Of a stretch of DNA of 64,000 bases, positions 24,887 to 34,100 are shown piece after piece. The number at the start of each line of letters is the position of its first letter. Within the stretch, counting starts at the first letter, position 1. Under the pieces are notes generated by a model. That model saw only the letters and a list, made by a program, of their open reading frames with translations, ran no database searches and had not been told where the DNA came from. Source of the DNA: VXYL01 sp965203685 (GTDB lineage: Bacteria; Pseudomonadota; Gammaproteobacteria; Pseudomonadales; Azotimanducaceae); NCBI GenBank assembly GCA_965203685.1, contig OZ241908.1, forward strand, positions 5,270,001 to 5,334,000. Reading direction: 5' to 3'. A program made the translations under genes and the position numbers.

Positions 24887-25692
24887 CGTTGGCATTGGGG
24901 GCAGTAGACCGTCGCTCGCCCGTTCTGCCGGACTTCCTTCAACGTCCTGTCGCAGCGTAGACAAGGTTCCCCGCCCCTCCCGTAGACGCTGAGTTCGTGC
25001 ACGAAATAACCTGGCCGCCCGTCCGTCTGGACGAAGTCCCGCAGCGTCGTGCCACCACTTTGGATGGCGCTCATGAGCGTCGCTTTGATCGCATCGACCA
25101 GCGCCGACAGTCGTGGCCGTGACAGTCGGCCCGCCGCGATCCGCGGTCGGATGCCGGCCATGAACAGCGCCTCGTTGGCGTAGATGTTGCCGACGCCGAC
25201 CACCACGCGGGAGTCCATGAGGAACGTTTTGACGGCGACCCGCCGCCCCTTGGCCCGGGCGGCGAGATACGTGCCGTCGAAGTCCAGCGAGAGTGGCTCG
25301 GGGCCCAGTTCGCGCAACAACCAGTGATCCTCAAGGGGCATCGGTTGCCAGTGCAAGCTGCCGAAGCGGCGCGGATCGGTCAGGCGGACCGAACGCGCGT
25401 CGTCGAGTTCGAAGTCGACGTGGTCGTGCTTGCCAGGCGGACTGCCCGTCGGCACGACCGAGAGGTGTCCCGACATGCCGAGGTGAACAATCAAACCACC
25501 CGTGTCGAGATGCACCAAGAGATACTTGGCCCGGCGCTCCACCGTGTTGATCCGTTGGTTTCGGATCGAGTCCGGGAGCTTGACGGGCCAGCGCAGCGTT
25601 GGGTTGCGGACGACGACGCGCCGCAACACCCGCCCCCGCAGCACCGGTTCGAGACCGCGCCGCGTAGTTTCGACTTCCGGAAGTTCGGGCAG
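24883..25692 (-). CDS. mutM: formamidopyrimidine-DNA glycosylase (Fpg), apparent CTG start
   Basis: 269-residue bifunctional glycosylase/AP lyase that removes 8-oxoguanine and formamidopyrimidines. The catalytic N-terminal PELPEVETTRRGLEPVLRGR is encoded right after a CTG at 25692, Pro2 being the Schiff-base nucleophile. A TAG in the same frame lies 12 codons upstream of this CTG, with no ATG, GTG or TTG between them, so initiation at CTG (preceded by AGAAGG) is the simplest reading. Other motifs: RGVGNIYANEALF-like VVGVGNIYANEALFMAGIRP near 165 and the C-terminal zinc finger CLRCDRTLKEVRQNGRATVYCPQC. The length matches the family exactly. Order rpmB-rpmG-mutM is conserved. Confidence 0.93.
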   Translation of the reverse strand: MPELPEVETTRRGLEPVLRGRVLRRVVVRNPTLRWPVKLPDSIRNQRINTVERRAKYLLVHLDTGGLIVHLGMSGHLSVVPTGSPPGKHDHVDFELDDARSVRLTDPRRFGSLHWQPMPLEDHWLLRELGPEPLSLDFDGTYLAARAKGRRVAVKTFLMDSRVVVGVGNIYANEALFMAGIRPRIAAGRLSRPRLSALVDAIKATLMSAIQSGGTTLRDFVQTDGRPGYFVHELSVYGRGGEPCLRCDRTLKEVRQNGRATVYCPQCQR

Positions 25693-25741
25693 GCGAGCCT
25701 TCTGCTGAAGCTGCTTGCGTGACGCCTAAGCCCGTTAGGGC

Positions 25742-25897
25742 CTACTTGATCTTGTCTTCCCGGTAGACCACGTGCTTGCGCACCACCGGGTCGTACTTGC
25801 GCAGTTCGAGCTTGCCTTCCATGGTGCGCTTGTTCTTGGTGGTGGTGTAGTAGTGGCCGGTCCCGGCACTCGATACGAGCTTGATCTTGTCGCGCAT
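25742..25897 (-). CDS. rpmG: 50S ribosomal protein L33
   Basis: 51-residue large-subunit protein, read directly from the minus strand: it starts MRDKIKLVSSAGTGHYYTTT and ends VVRKHVVYREDKIK, which is the typical zinc-free (Cys-minus) L33 of proteobacteria. It lies 3 bp downstream of rpmB and shares its promoter. Confidence 0.97.
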   Translation of the reverse strand: MRDKIKLVSSAGTGHYYTTTKNKRTMEGKLELRKYDPVVRKHVVYREDKIK

Positions 25898-25900
25898 GGC

Positions 25901-26161
25901 TTACCCCGCTGTTCCGCGCTGCTGCGCCGCACCCCGGCGACGTGCCTCGATGTCCTCAAGAACCGCCTCGATGCCCTTCTTGTCGATGATCCGCATGCCT
26001 GCGGCCGACACGCGCAGCCGCACGAAGCGGTTCTCGGACGGTACCCAGAACCGGTGGTAATGGAGGTTGGGCGCGAAGCGTCGCCGCGTTTTGTTGTGCG
26101 CATGGGAGACGTTGTTGCCGCTCACCGTGCGCTTGCCCGTTACCTGGCAGACCTTGGACAT
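25901..26161 (-). CDS. rpmB: 50S ribosomal protein L28
   Basis: 86-residue large-subunit protein with the family start MSKVCQVTGKRTVSGNNVSH, then HNKTRRRFAPNLHYHRFWV and VSAAGMRIIDKKGIEAVL. The C-terminal ten residues (RRGAAQQRGTAG) extend past the usual 78-residue end. First gene of the rpmB-rpmG-(mutM) unit, transcribed away from leuS with a good promoter just upstream. Confidence 0.97.
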   Translation of the reverse strand: MSKVCQVTGKRTVSGNNVSHAHNKTRRRFAPNLHYHRFWVPSENRFVRLRVSAAGMRIIDKKGIEAVLEDIEARRRGAAQQRGTAG

Positions 26162-26201
26162 CCGTCGAGGACCTAGAGGCTGTCAACCTTGAGGGCCGCG
26201 C

Positions 26202-26230
26202 TTTATACCAGACGCCGCACCGCTAGCCAA
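26202..26230 (-). promoter_or_regulatory. candidate sigma-70 promoter for rpmB-rpmG
   Basis: On the minus strand, TTGGCT (26230-26225) and TATAAA (26207-26202) are separated by 17 bp, 41 bp before the rpmB ATG. The -10 is a near-consensus hexamer with ideal spacing, in the 132-bp divergent gap between rpmB and leuS. Confidence 0.6.
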
Positions 26231-26293
26231 GCGCGCCTCAAGGGTGTCGTGGTAATGTAGCGCGCTTTTTCGCAAAGGCCACCGGGTGCGGCA

Positions 26294-28723
26294 ATGACCA
26301 GCGAGCGCTACGATCCGGCCGCCGTGGAGGCGAAGTGGCAGGCGGAGTGGGAACGTCGCGGCACCAATCGGTGGACCGAATCCGACCTCCGCCGTGCCAA
26401 GGATCCCTACTACAACCTGATGATGTTCCCCTATCCGTCCGCGGAAGGGCTGCACATCGGCAACCTCTATGCTTACACCGGGGCGGACGTCAACGGCCGT
26501 TTCTGGCGCCTCATGGGCAAGGACGTCTTCGAACCCATGGGCTTCGATGCGTTTGGCATTCACTCGGAAAACTACGCGTTGAAGGTCGGCAAGAATCCCA
26601 ACGACCTGATTCCCGCCAACATCGCCAATTTCACACGTGTGCTGAAGCGGTTCGGTGGGATGTACGACTGGAACCACACGGTGAACTCCACCAGCGTCGA
26701 CTACTACCGGTGGACGCAATGGGTGTTCCTGAAGCTCTACAACGGCGGCCTCGTCGAACGCCGCCGGGCGCCGGTCAACTGGTGTCCGTCCTGCATGACC
26801 GTGCTCGCCAACGAGCAGGTGATCCAGGGTCTCTGCGAGCGCTGCGACAACCCGGTCGAGCAGCGCGAACTGCCGCAGTGGTTCTTCAAGATCACCGACT
26901 ACGCCTCGCGCCTGCTCGACAATCTCGAGACGATCGACTGGTCCGACAACACCAAGAAGGCGCAAGCCAACTGGATCGGGCGCAGCGAGGGTGCCGAAGT
27001 GGACTTCGCCGTCTCGCGAGGGAAATCCGCGATACGCGTTTTCACGACGCGCCCCGACACCCTGTTCGGTGCCACCTACATGGTCCTCGCCCCGGAGCAT
27101 GCGCTCGTCGACGAGTTGACGACGCCCGAGCAGCGCGCCGCCGTCGACGCCTATCGGCGCGACGTCACCAAGCAGGACCTAGTCGAGCGGCAGAAGGTGG
27201 ACAAGGACAAGACCGGCGTCTTCACGGGCAGCACCTGCATCAACCCGGTCAACGGCGCGGAAATCCCCGTGTGGATCGCGGACTACGTCCTTATGGGCTA
27301 CGGCACAGGCGCCATCATGGCGGTACCCGGCCACGACCACCGCGACTTCGAGTTCGCCGCGCGTTTCGACTTGCCGGTGGTCCGCGTGATTGCCGAACCC
27401 GGGTGCGACGCCGACACCCCGTTGACCGAGGCTTTCGACGGCGACGGCCGCCTCGTCAACTCGGGAGAATTCGACGGCCTGTCGGTCGCCGATGGCAAGC
27501 GCGCGATCATCGAGTCGCTCGAAGCGCGCGGGCTCGGTACCCGCCAAGTCAACTACCGCCTGCACGACTGGTGCGTATCGCGGCAACGTTACTGGGGTCC
27601 GCCGATTCCGATCATCCACTGCGAGGCCTGCGGACCCGTACCGGTCCCTGAGGCAGACCTGCCAGTCGACCATCCCTACCTGGACGACTTCCGACCCGAC
27701 GACTCCGGGGTCAGCCCACTCGCACGCGCCAAGGACTGGTACAAGACCACCTGTCCGTCGTGCGGGTCGGTCGCGTACCGAGATACCGATGTCACCGACA
27801 ATTTCCTGTGCAGCGGCTGGTACTTCCTGCGTTATCCGAGCACGGACCGAGACGATGTCGCGCTCGACGCCGAACTCACGCGCAAATGGCTGCCGGTGGA
27901 TTGCTACATCGGTGGCAACGAGCACGCCGTGCTGCACTTGATGTACGCGCGCTTCCTGACCATGGCACTTAGCGACCTCGGCGTTCTCGACTTCGAGGAG
28001 CCATTCGCCCGTTTCCGTGCCCACGGCCTCTTGATCCGGGACGGGCGCAAGATGTCCAAGAGCCGGGGCAACGTCATCAATCCCGACGAGATCATCGAGC
28101 GGTACGGTGCCGACACGATGCGCCTGTACTTGATGTTCCTCGGTCCCTACGACCAAGTGGCGGACTACCGAACGCACGGCATCCAGGGCCCATTGAACTT
28201 TCTCAACCGGCTCTGGCAAGCCGTTGCCGACGCCGAACCCGGTGCGGCGGATGCAGGCGTCGAGCGCGCCGTGCACCGCACCATCAAACAGGTCAGCGAG
28301 CAACTCCCCGCCCTGCAGTACAACACGGCGATCGCGGCCATGATGGAGTGCCTCAACGCCGTCCGGGCCGGCGGGCGCACCGCGCGCACCTCCGAACTCG
28401 AACCCCTCGTGGTCATGCTGGCACCGTTCGCACCGCACATCGCCGAGGAACTTTATGCCCGCCTCGGCCATAACGACGGCTTGTTCGACGCGGCCACGTG
28501 GCCCAGCTACGACGAGGCCAAGCTCGCGGAGTCCACGGTGGAAATTGTCGTGCAGGTGAACGGCAAGGTGCGTGGTCGCGTGCCCGTGCCGGCGGAGGCC
28601 GACGACGATGCCCACGTTGGGGCGGCTCGGGGCAACGAGAACGTCGCGCGCCACCTGGCAGACGCGACCGTACGCAAGACGATCGTCGTACCCGGGCGGC
28701 TCGTCAACTTCGTGGTGTCGTGA
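26294..28723 (+). CDS. leuS: leucyl-tRNA synthetase, atypical lineage with HIGN motif
   Basis: 809-residue class I synthetase that charges tRNA-Leu. FPYPSAEGLHIGNLYAY (about residues 45-61) contains the ATP-binding signature, here H54-I-G-N57 instead of HxGH; KMSKSRGN near residue 583 is intact; the CP1 editing domain is present (TTRPDTLFGATYMVLAPEH near 250), and the C-terminal domain ends with KVRGRVPVPAE. The N-terminal segment PMGFDAFGIHSENYALKVG is unlike standard proteobacterial LeuRS (PMGWDAFGLPAENAA) and reminds me of Chloroflexi-type enzymes, so horizontal replacement is suspected. The flanking leuS-lptE-holA order is still the gammaproteobacterial one. Overlaps lptE by 4 bp. Confidence 0.95.
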   Translation: MTSERYDPAAVEAKWQAEWERRGTNRWTESDLRRAKDPYYNLMMFPYPSAEGLHIGNLYAYTGADVNGRFWRLMGKDVFEPMGFDAFGIHSENYALKVGKNPNDLIPANIANFTRVLKRFGGMYDWNHTVNSTSVDYYRWTQWVFLKLYNGGLVERRRAPVNWCPSCMTVLANEQVIQGLCERCDNPVEQRELPQWFFKITDYASRLLDNLETIDWSDNTKKAQANWIGRSEGAEVDFAVSRGKSAIRVFTTRPDTLFGATYMVLAPEHALVDELTTPEQRAAVDAYRRDVTKQDLVERQKVDKDKTGVFTGSTCINPVNGAEIPVWIADYVLMGYGTGAIMAVPGHDHRDFEFAARFDLPVVRVIAEPGCDADTPLTEAFDGDGRLVNSGEFDGLSVADGKRAIIESLEARGLGTRQVNYRLHDWCVSRQRYWGPPIPIIHCEACGPVPVPEADLPVDHPYLDDFRPDDSGVSPLARAKDWYKTTCPSCGSVAYRDTDVTDNFLCSGWYFLRYPSTDRDDVALDAELTRKWLPVDCYIGGNEHAVLHLMYARFLTMALSDLGVLDFEEPFARFRAHGLLIRDGRKMSKSRGNVINPDEIIERYGADTMRLYLMFLGPYDQVADYRTHGIQGPLNFLNRLWQAVADAEPGAADAGVERAVHRTIKQVSEQLPALQYNTAIAAMMECLNAVRAGGRTARTSELEPLVVMLAPFAPHIAEELYARLGHNDGLFDAATWPSYDEAKLAESTVEIVVQVNGKVRGRVPVPAEADDDAHVGAARGNENVARHLADATVRKTIVVPGRLVNFVVS

Positions 28724-29253
28724 GCCGTATCGTCACTCGCAGTGGCCGCGTCGGCCTGTTATGCGTTGTCGCGTTGCTGGTCACGGCCTGCGGATTCCAC
28801 TTGCGAACCTGGGATCTCGGCACGGCCCTCGAAGCCGTCCACATCGACACCGACGCCACCGTCGACCTCGACCGCGAACTGGCCCAGGCCATCCGATCGG
28901 CGAATGTCCGCTTGACCGCTGAGACCGAGGACGCGGACGTTGTCGTCAAGCTATCCGAACAGCGCCAGAACCGGCGCAGCGCCGCGGTGACCGCAGGGCG
29001 TGCCGCCGAGTACGAGATGTCGCTCACGATCCGCTTCGCTCTGGAGTCCGCCTCGGGCGAGGTGCTCACCGCCCCGAGCGAACTGCGCAGCGAGCGCGTC
29101 GCCCGCCTCGACCGCGACAACATCGTCGGCAGCAGCGAGGAACAGGCGCTCCTGGTGCGAGAAATGCGGGCCGACCTTGTCGAGCGGATCGTGCGCGTGC
29201 TTGGAGCCCGGTCGCGCGTCCTGGCAGCCGCCGCCGATGCAGCTCAGGGCTAA
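28720..29253 (+). CDS. lptE: LPS-assembly lipoprotein LptE
   Basis: 177-residue outer-membrane lipoprotein that plugs the LptD pore during lipopolysaccharide export. A signal peptide (residues 1-22) ends in the lipobox LVTAC followed by GFHLRT, the family hallmark. The mature part has a conserved beta-sheet with two helices; VVKLSEQRQNRRSAAVTAG and the C-terminal EEQALLVREMRADLVERIVR helix are typical. GTG start overlaps the leuS stop; its end overlaps the holA start. Order leuS-lptE-holA matches E. coli. Confidence 0.92.
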   Translation: MSRIVTRSGRVGLLCVVALLVTACGFHLRTWDLGTALEAVHIDTDATVDLDRELAQAIRSANVRLTAETEDADVVVKLSEQRQNRRSAAVTAGRAAEYEMSLTIRFALESASGEVLTAPSELRSERVARLDRDNIVGSSEEQALLVREMRADLVERIVRVLGARSRVLAAAADAAQG

Positions 29254-30262
29254 CCAACTCCCCCGGCATCTCGCAGAAGGCGATTTCGCCGATGCGTACC
29301 TAGTCTCGGGAGACGAGCAACTCCTCGTCGACGAAGCCTGCGATGCGATCATCGACGCCGCGAAGCGCGACGGCTTCGAGGAGCGCACGGTGTTCGAGGC
29401 CGCGCCACGTGCCGCCTGGGACGAGCTAATCCGCGGCGCCGCCAATCTCTCGTTGTTCGCGAGCAAGCGCTTGCTCGACATCCGCATACCCGCGCGCGGA
29501 CTCGATCAGTCGGGATCCGCCGCGTTGCGACGCTACCTCGAAAGCCCGCTCCCGGACACCTTGCTGCTTTGTCGAGCGATCGGCCTGGAATGGCGCCAAC
29601 GCACGAGCGCCTGGTACAAGGCCATGGACAAGGCCGGCGTCGTGATACCCGTTTGGCCGATCTCAAGCCGGGAGTTGCCCCGCTGGCTCAACGACCGTTG
29701 CCGCGCCGCGGGCCTGCAACTCGACCGGGATGCGATCGATGCCCTCGCGGAACGCATCGAGGGCAACCTCCTCGCAGCCAAGCAGGAGATCGAGAAACTG
29801 AAGCTCTTGGGCAGCACGGGCCCGTTGAGCCGCGACGCCGTCATCGATGCCGTCGGCGACTCCTCGCACTTCGATACGTTCGAGATGATCGACGCCGCCC
29901 TCGCCGGACAGGCCGCACGCACCCGCAAGATGCTCGCCAACCTGCGCGCCGAGGGCGTCGCGGTGTTCATGGTCATGGGCGCGCTCGTCAACAACCTGCG
30001 CCGCGCGCGCGAACTGGCCCAGGGCGCCAATCCGCGGCTCGCGCGCAACCGCCGTCAACTCGTCGAACGCGCCGTTCGACGCCTCGGGGCCGAACGGATC
30101 GACGCCCTGTTGCAGGACTGCGCCGTGCTCGACCTGCAAGCCAAGGGCATGCTGCTCGGAGACGCTTGGGAGTCCCTCGAGGACGTCATGCTGTCGGTCG
30201 CCGGCGCGACGCGGCAGAGCCTAGCGGCACGGACCGACGCCTTGCAGACCCCACGTTTCTAA
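29237..30262 (+). CDS. holA: DNA polymerase III delta subunit
   Basis: 341-residue clamp-loader subunit that opens the beta sliding clamp. It begins MQLRANQLPRHLAEGDFADAYLVSGDEQLLVDEA, with the AAA+-like fold lacking a Walker A motif as in all delta subunits; RTVFEAAPRAAWDELI and NLSLFASKRLLDIRIP follow. The DNA_pol3_delta C-terminal region includes GNLLAAKQEIEKLKLL near 176. ATG at 29237 inside lptE gives the normal length. nadD, which often follows, is absent; repeats and ybjQ come next. Confidence 0.93.
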   Translation: MQLRANQLPRHLAEGDFADAYLVSGDEQLLVDEACDAIIDAAKRDGFEERTVFEAAPRAAWDELIRGAANLSLFASKRLLDIRIPARGLDQSGSAALRRYLESPLPDTLLLCRAIGLEWRQRTSAWYKAMDKAGVVIPVWPISSRELPRWLNDRCRAAGLQLDRDAIDALAERIEGNLLAAKQEIEKLKLLGSTGPLSRDAVIDAVGDSSHFDTFEMIDAALAGQAARTRKMLANLRAEGVAVFMVMGALVNNLRRARELAQGANPRLARNRRQLVERAVRRLGAERIDALLQDCAVLDLQAKGMLLGDAWESLEDVMLSVAGATRQSLAARTDALQTPRF

Positions 30263-30275
30263 GCAACACGCAGAC

Positions 30276-30371
30276 GGTACGCGGAGGTCTTCGTCCGCAT
30301 CCCGGCCTCGTACATGGTCCACTGCGGACCGGGAGGTGCGCGGACGTCCTCGTCCGCATTCCGGCCTCGTG
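30276..30371 (+). repeat. two tandem REP-like palindromic repeats
   Basis: Two 36-37 bp direct copies (30276-30312 and 30335-30371) of GGTACGCGGAcgtctt.. type, each followed by CCGGCCTCGT. Copy two holds a perfect 7-bp inverted repeat GCGGACG...CGTCCGC. The same palindrome, in inverted orientation, recurs twice at 51414-51473. They lie downstream of holA in the gap before convergent ybjQ. Confidence 0.7.
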
Positions 30372-30400
30372 GGCCGGACGCCCCGCATCACGGCGGCGCA

Positions 30401-30724
30401 TCAAGCGTCGTCTTCGACGACCACCGCGGTCCCCACGGCCAGCAACTCCGCGGCACCCCCCATCATCACCGACGTGGTGAAGCGCACGGCGATCACGGCG
30501 TTTGCACCGAGGCCCTGTGCTTCGGCAACCATGCGGTCGAGGGCCTGCTCGCGACTCTCCGCAATCAACTTGGCGTATTCGTGGACTTCGCCGCCGACTA
30601 TGTTGCGCAATCCCGCCATGATGTCCTTGCCGAGGTGCCTCGCCCGAACGGAGTTGCCGCGCACGAGACCCAGTGACTTGACGATGCGCTTGCCCGCCAC
30701 CGTTTCCGAAGTGACCAAGATCAT
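30401..30724 (-). CDS. YbjQ family (UPF0145) heavy-metal-binding-like protein
   Basis: 107-residue member of the YbjQ/UPF0145 family, small pentameric cytoplasmic proteins of unknown role. The match covers the length: VTSETVAGKRIVKSLGLVRG (residues 4-23), a central helix with HEYAKLIAESREQALDRMV, then EAQGLGANAVIAVRFTTSVM and AELLAVGTAVVVE. Faces holA across the repeat region and follows a small membrane-protein gene on the same strand. Confidence 0.9.
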   Translation of the reverse strand: MILVTSETVAGKRIVKSLGLVRGNSVRARHLGKDIMAGLRNIVGGEVHEYAKLIAESREQALDRMVAEAQGLGANAVIAVRFTTSVMMGGAAELLAVGTAVVVEDDA

Positions 30725-30826
30725 CTAGTCCTCTCCAGCATGCGCGTCTTTCCTTTTGAGCAGAATCTCTGACGGCAGTGGGAGAATGCGGAGCATTCTC
30801 GATCGAATCGCCGCCAAGCGACTCGC

Positions 30827-31078
30827 CTAGATCTCCACGTCTTTGTATCGATCGGTCTTGCGCGCCAGCAAGCGTTGCCGGAGCACCGCCAGGAACAGCA
30901 CGCCCCAACCGACGTAGAACGCGATCAGGCCCCACTTCAGGATCGGAGCATCCGTGTCGGCGAGCAGGAACTCGTAGAACCCGTAGCCGACTACCGCAAC
31001 GCCGCCGCCGATCAGCAGCAGCCACCCGAGCCCGCGGGTCGCCCGCGACGTGGCATCGTTCATCGAGTCGATCATCAC
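30827..31078 (-). CDS. small inner-membrane protein of unknown function
   Basis: 83-residue protein that I do not recognise. Two membrane segments are clear, about residues 17-38 (GLGWLLLIGGGVAVVGYGFYEF) and 47-68 (LKWGLIAFYVGWGVLFLAVLRQ), followed by a basic cytoplasmic tail ending TDRYKDVEI. It lies 33 bp downstream of the ileS stop on the same strand, so may be part of the ileS transcript; the lspA gene that usually follows ileS is absent. Confidence 0.6.
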   Translation of the reverse strand: MMIDSMNDATSRATRGLGWLLLIGGGVAVVGYGFYEFLLADTDAPILKWGLIAFYVGWGVLFLAVLRQRLLARKTDRYKDVEI

Positions 31079-31111
31079 CTCTCGCCCCTTGCGACACCGT
31101 TGCTGTGAGTC

Positions 31112-34100
31112 CTATACCACATCCAACGTGAAGGCAACGCCTTTGCCGTCGATCACGGCGTCGACCACCACGGCGTCTGTGTCCCCGCGCCCGAAGTCAG
31201 TCGCCAGCGTCTCACGGGCGATGTACTCGCGATGCGCCTCGATAGCGCTCGACAGCTCCGGGTCACCGCGGTAGCGCACGCGAATTCGGTCACTCACGTC
31301 GAAGCCCCGATCCTTGCGCGCGCGCTGGATCCGATTGACGAATTCGCGGGCCCAGCCCTCCCGGACGAGTTCGTCGTCGAGGTCGATGTCGAGGTCGATC
31401 GACACGTACCGATTGGAGATCGCGTTTGTTCCCGCCTTGGCTTCACGGAGCACCTCGATCTCCGCCTCGTCGAAGGTCTCGTCGTCGATGACGATTCGTC
31501 CTGTCTCCTGGAATGCTTCGATCGCGGCGGCATCGAGCGCGCCGATGCTGGCCTGGAAGGCGCGCATGCGCTTGCCGAGCCGCTTGCCGAGCACCGGGAA
31601 GTTCGGTTTCGCGACGAGGGCTATGTACTTCGACTCGTCCGTGTCGTAGCGCACGTCCTTGACGTTGAGTTCCGCTTTCACGTAGTCCTCGAGCGTCCCG
31701 ATCTCCGCGAGAAGTTCCGCGTCGCGATGCACGATCGTCAGCCGCCGTAAAGGCGTACGCAGGTTGATCTTGACGTCCTCGCGTTTGCGCCGGCCGAGTT
31801 CGATGACCTGCTGCATCCGAGACACGGCTTCTTCGAGCAGGGCGTTGGCGAGGTCGTCGTCTGCCTCAGGGTATTGGCACAGGTGAACCGAGACGGGGTC
31901 GGGCTCCCCGCTCCCGACCAGTTGGGCAAGCGACTGGTAGATGTGTTCCGCGAGGAACGGTGCGAACGGGGCCATGGCGACCGACAGTTCGTTGACGGCC
32001 GTGTGCAGGGTCGCATAGGCCGCGGCCTTGTCGGGCGTCATGCCTTCGCCCCAAAAGCGCGCGCGGTTCAGGCGGATGTAGGTGTTCGTGAGGTCGTTGA
32101 TGAACGAAAACAGCTTCGGCACGACGTTGTAGAGCCGATAGCGTTCCATCTCGACGTTGATGGACTCCTTCAGGGTCTGCAGGCGCGAGATGATCCAGCG
32201 GTCCAGGATGTTCTCGACCGGCACGTCGCTCATGGCCGGCGTCCAGCCGTCGATGGACGCATAGGTGGCGAGGAACGAGTAGGCGTTGTACCAAGGCAGC
32301 AGCGCCCGGCGCACCATGTCGCGAACGCCTGCGTCGGCGAACCGTTGCTCTTCAGCGCGCACCAGGCCGGAGTTGATCAGGTAGAGGCGCAGCGCGTCGG
32401 CGCCGTAGCTTTCCATCAACTCGTCCGGCGGCGTGTAGTTGCGCAGGCTCTTGGACATCTTCTTGCCGTCTTCGGCAAGCACCATGCCGTTGACGATGAC
32501 GTTGCGGAACGCCGGCTTCCTGAAGAGCGCCGTGGCGAGCACCATCAAGGTGTAGAACCAGCCGCGGGTCTGGTCGAGGCCCTCGGCGATGTACTGCGCC
32601 GGGAAGCCGGCCTCGAACAGGTCGCGGTTTTCGAACGGGTAGTGCAACTGCGCGTACGGCATGGATCCCGACTCGAACCAGCAGTCGAGGACTTCCTCCA
32701 CCCGCCGGTAGACGCCGTCCTCGCAGTCGAGTGTGAACGTCAACGGATCCACGTGCTCGCGATGCAGGTCGTCAACGCGAACGCCGGTCATCTGCTCGAG
32801 TTCGTCCCGGGAACCGATGCAGCGGGCGTTGCCGGTGACATCGTTGATCCAGATCGGTAGCGGCGTGCCCCAGACGCGGTTCCTGGAGATGGCCCAGTCG
32901 ATGGCGTTCTCAATCCAGTTGCCGAAGCGGCCGTGCTTGATGTGCTCCGGCACCCATCGCACTTCTTCGTTGGTTGCCTGCAGATCATCGACGAAGTCGG
33001 TGACCCGGACGAACCAGGACGGCACCGCGCGATAGATGAGCGGCGCGTCGGTGCGGTAGCAGTGCGGGTAGCTGTGCACGATGACGTCGCGCTCGTACAG
33101 CGTTCCGGCGTCGTTCAGTTGGCGGATGATGTCGGCGTCGGCTTCCTTGACGAACCGCCCCGCGAAGTCGCGAACTTCGGCGGTGAACTCGCCGGCCATG
33201 GTCACGGGGCACACGAAGGCCTCGATCCCCGCCTTCCGCAGCACGCGGTGGTCGTCTTCGCCGAAGGCCGGTGCCTGGTGGACGAGACCGGTGCCCTCGT
33301 CAGTGGTGACGTAGTCGTCGGCCACGACGACGAACGCGCCCCGTTCAGCCTCGGCCTCGAAATAATCGAACAACGGCCGGTAGCGGCGCCCCACGAGTTC
33401 GCTGCCCTTGACGCGCGCCTCGACGGTCAGCGCCGGGTGCTTCTTGCGATAGGCATCAAGCCGCGCTTCGGCCAGGTAGAACGACCGCTTCGCATCGCTG
33501 TCGGAAACCCTGACGTAGTCGATGTCCGCGCCGACACAGACCGCGAGGTTCGAGGGCAGCGTCCACGGGGTGGTCGTCCACGCGGCGAGCGCGGCATCTT
33601 CGTCCTCGAGCTCGAAAAGCACGGTGATGGCCGGATCCTGGACGTCCATGTAGTTCTGGCCCGCCTCGAAGTTGGCGAGCACCGTCTCGAGCGCGGTGGA
33701 CACCGGCATCACCTTGAAGCCCTTGTAGATCAGCCCCTTGTCCCAAAGCTGCTTGACCACCCACCACACCGACTCCATGTACCACGCGTCCATGGTCTTG
33801 TAGTCGTTGTCGAAGTCCACCCAGCGTCCGAGTCGCGTGATGGTCTTGCGCCATTCGGCCACGTAGCGCTCGACGATGGCCCGGCACTCGGCGTTGTAGC
33901 CGGCGACGCCGATCTTGGCGACGGTCTCGGCTGCCGACATGCCCAGGGTGCGGTCGATTTCCTGCTCGATCGGCAGCCCGTGGCAGTCCCAGCCGAAGCG
34001 GCGTTCGACGCGGTAGCCCTTCATCGTCCAATACCGCGGCACGATGTCCTTCAGCACCGAACCCACGAGGTTGCCGTGATGCGGCAGGCCGGTGGCGAAC

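Noticed and set aside
27179..28654. 491-codon minus-strand frame over leuS
   Set aside because: Shadow of LeuRS; no recognisable features.
30276..30371. CRISPR array
   Set aside because: Only two copies with a palindromic core and a short gap; the same unit recurs elsewhere in inverted orientation, which fits REP elements.
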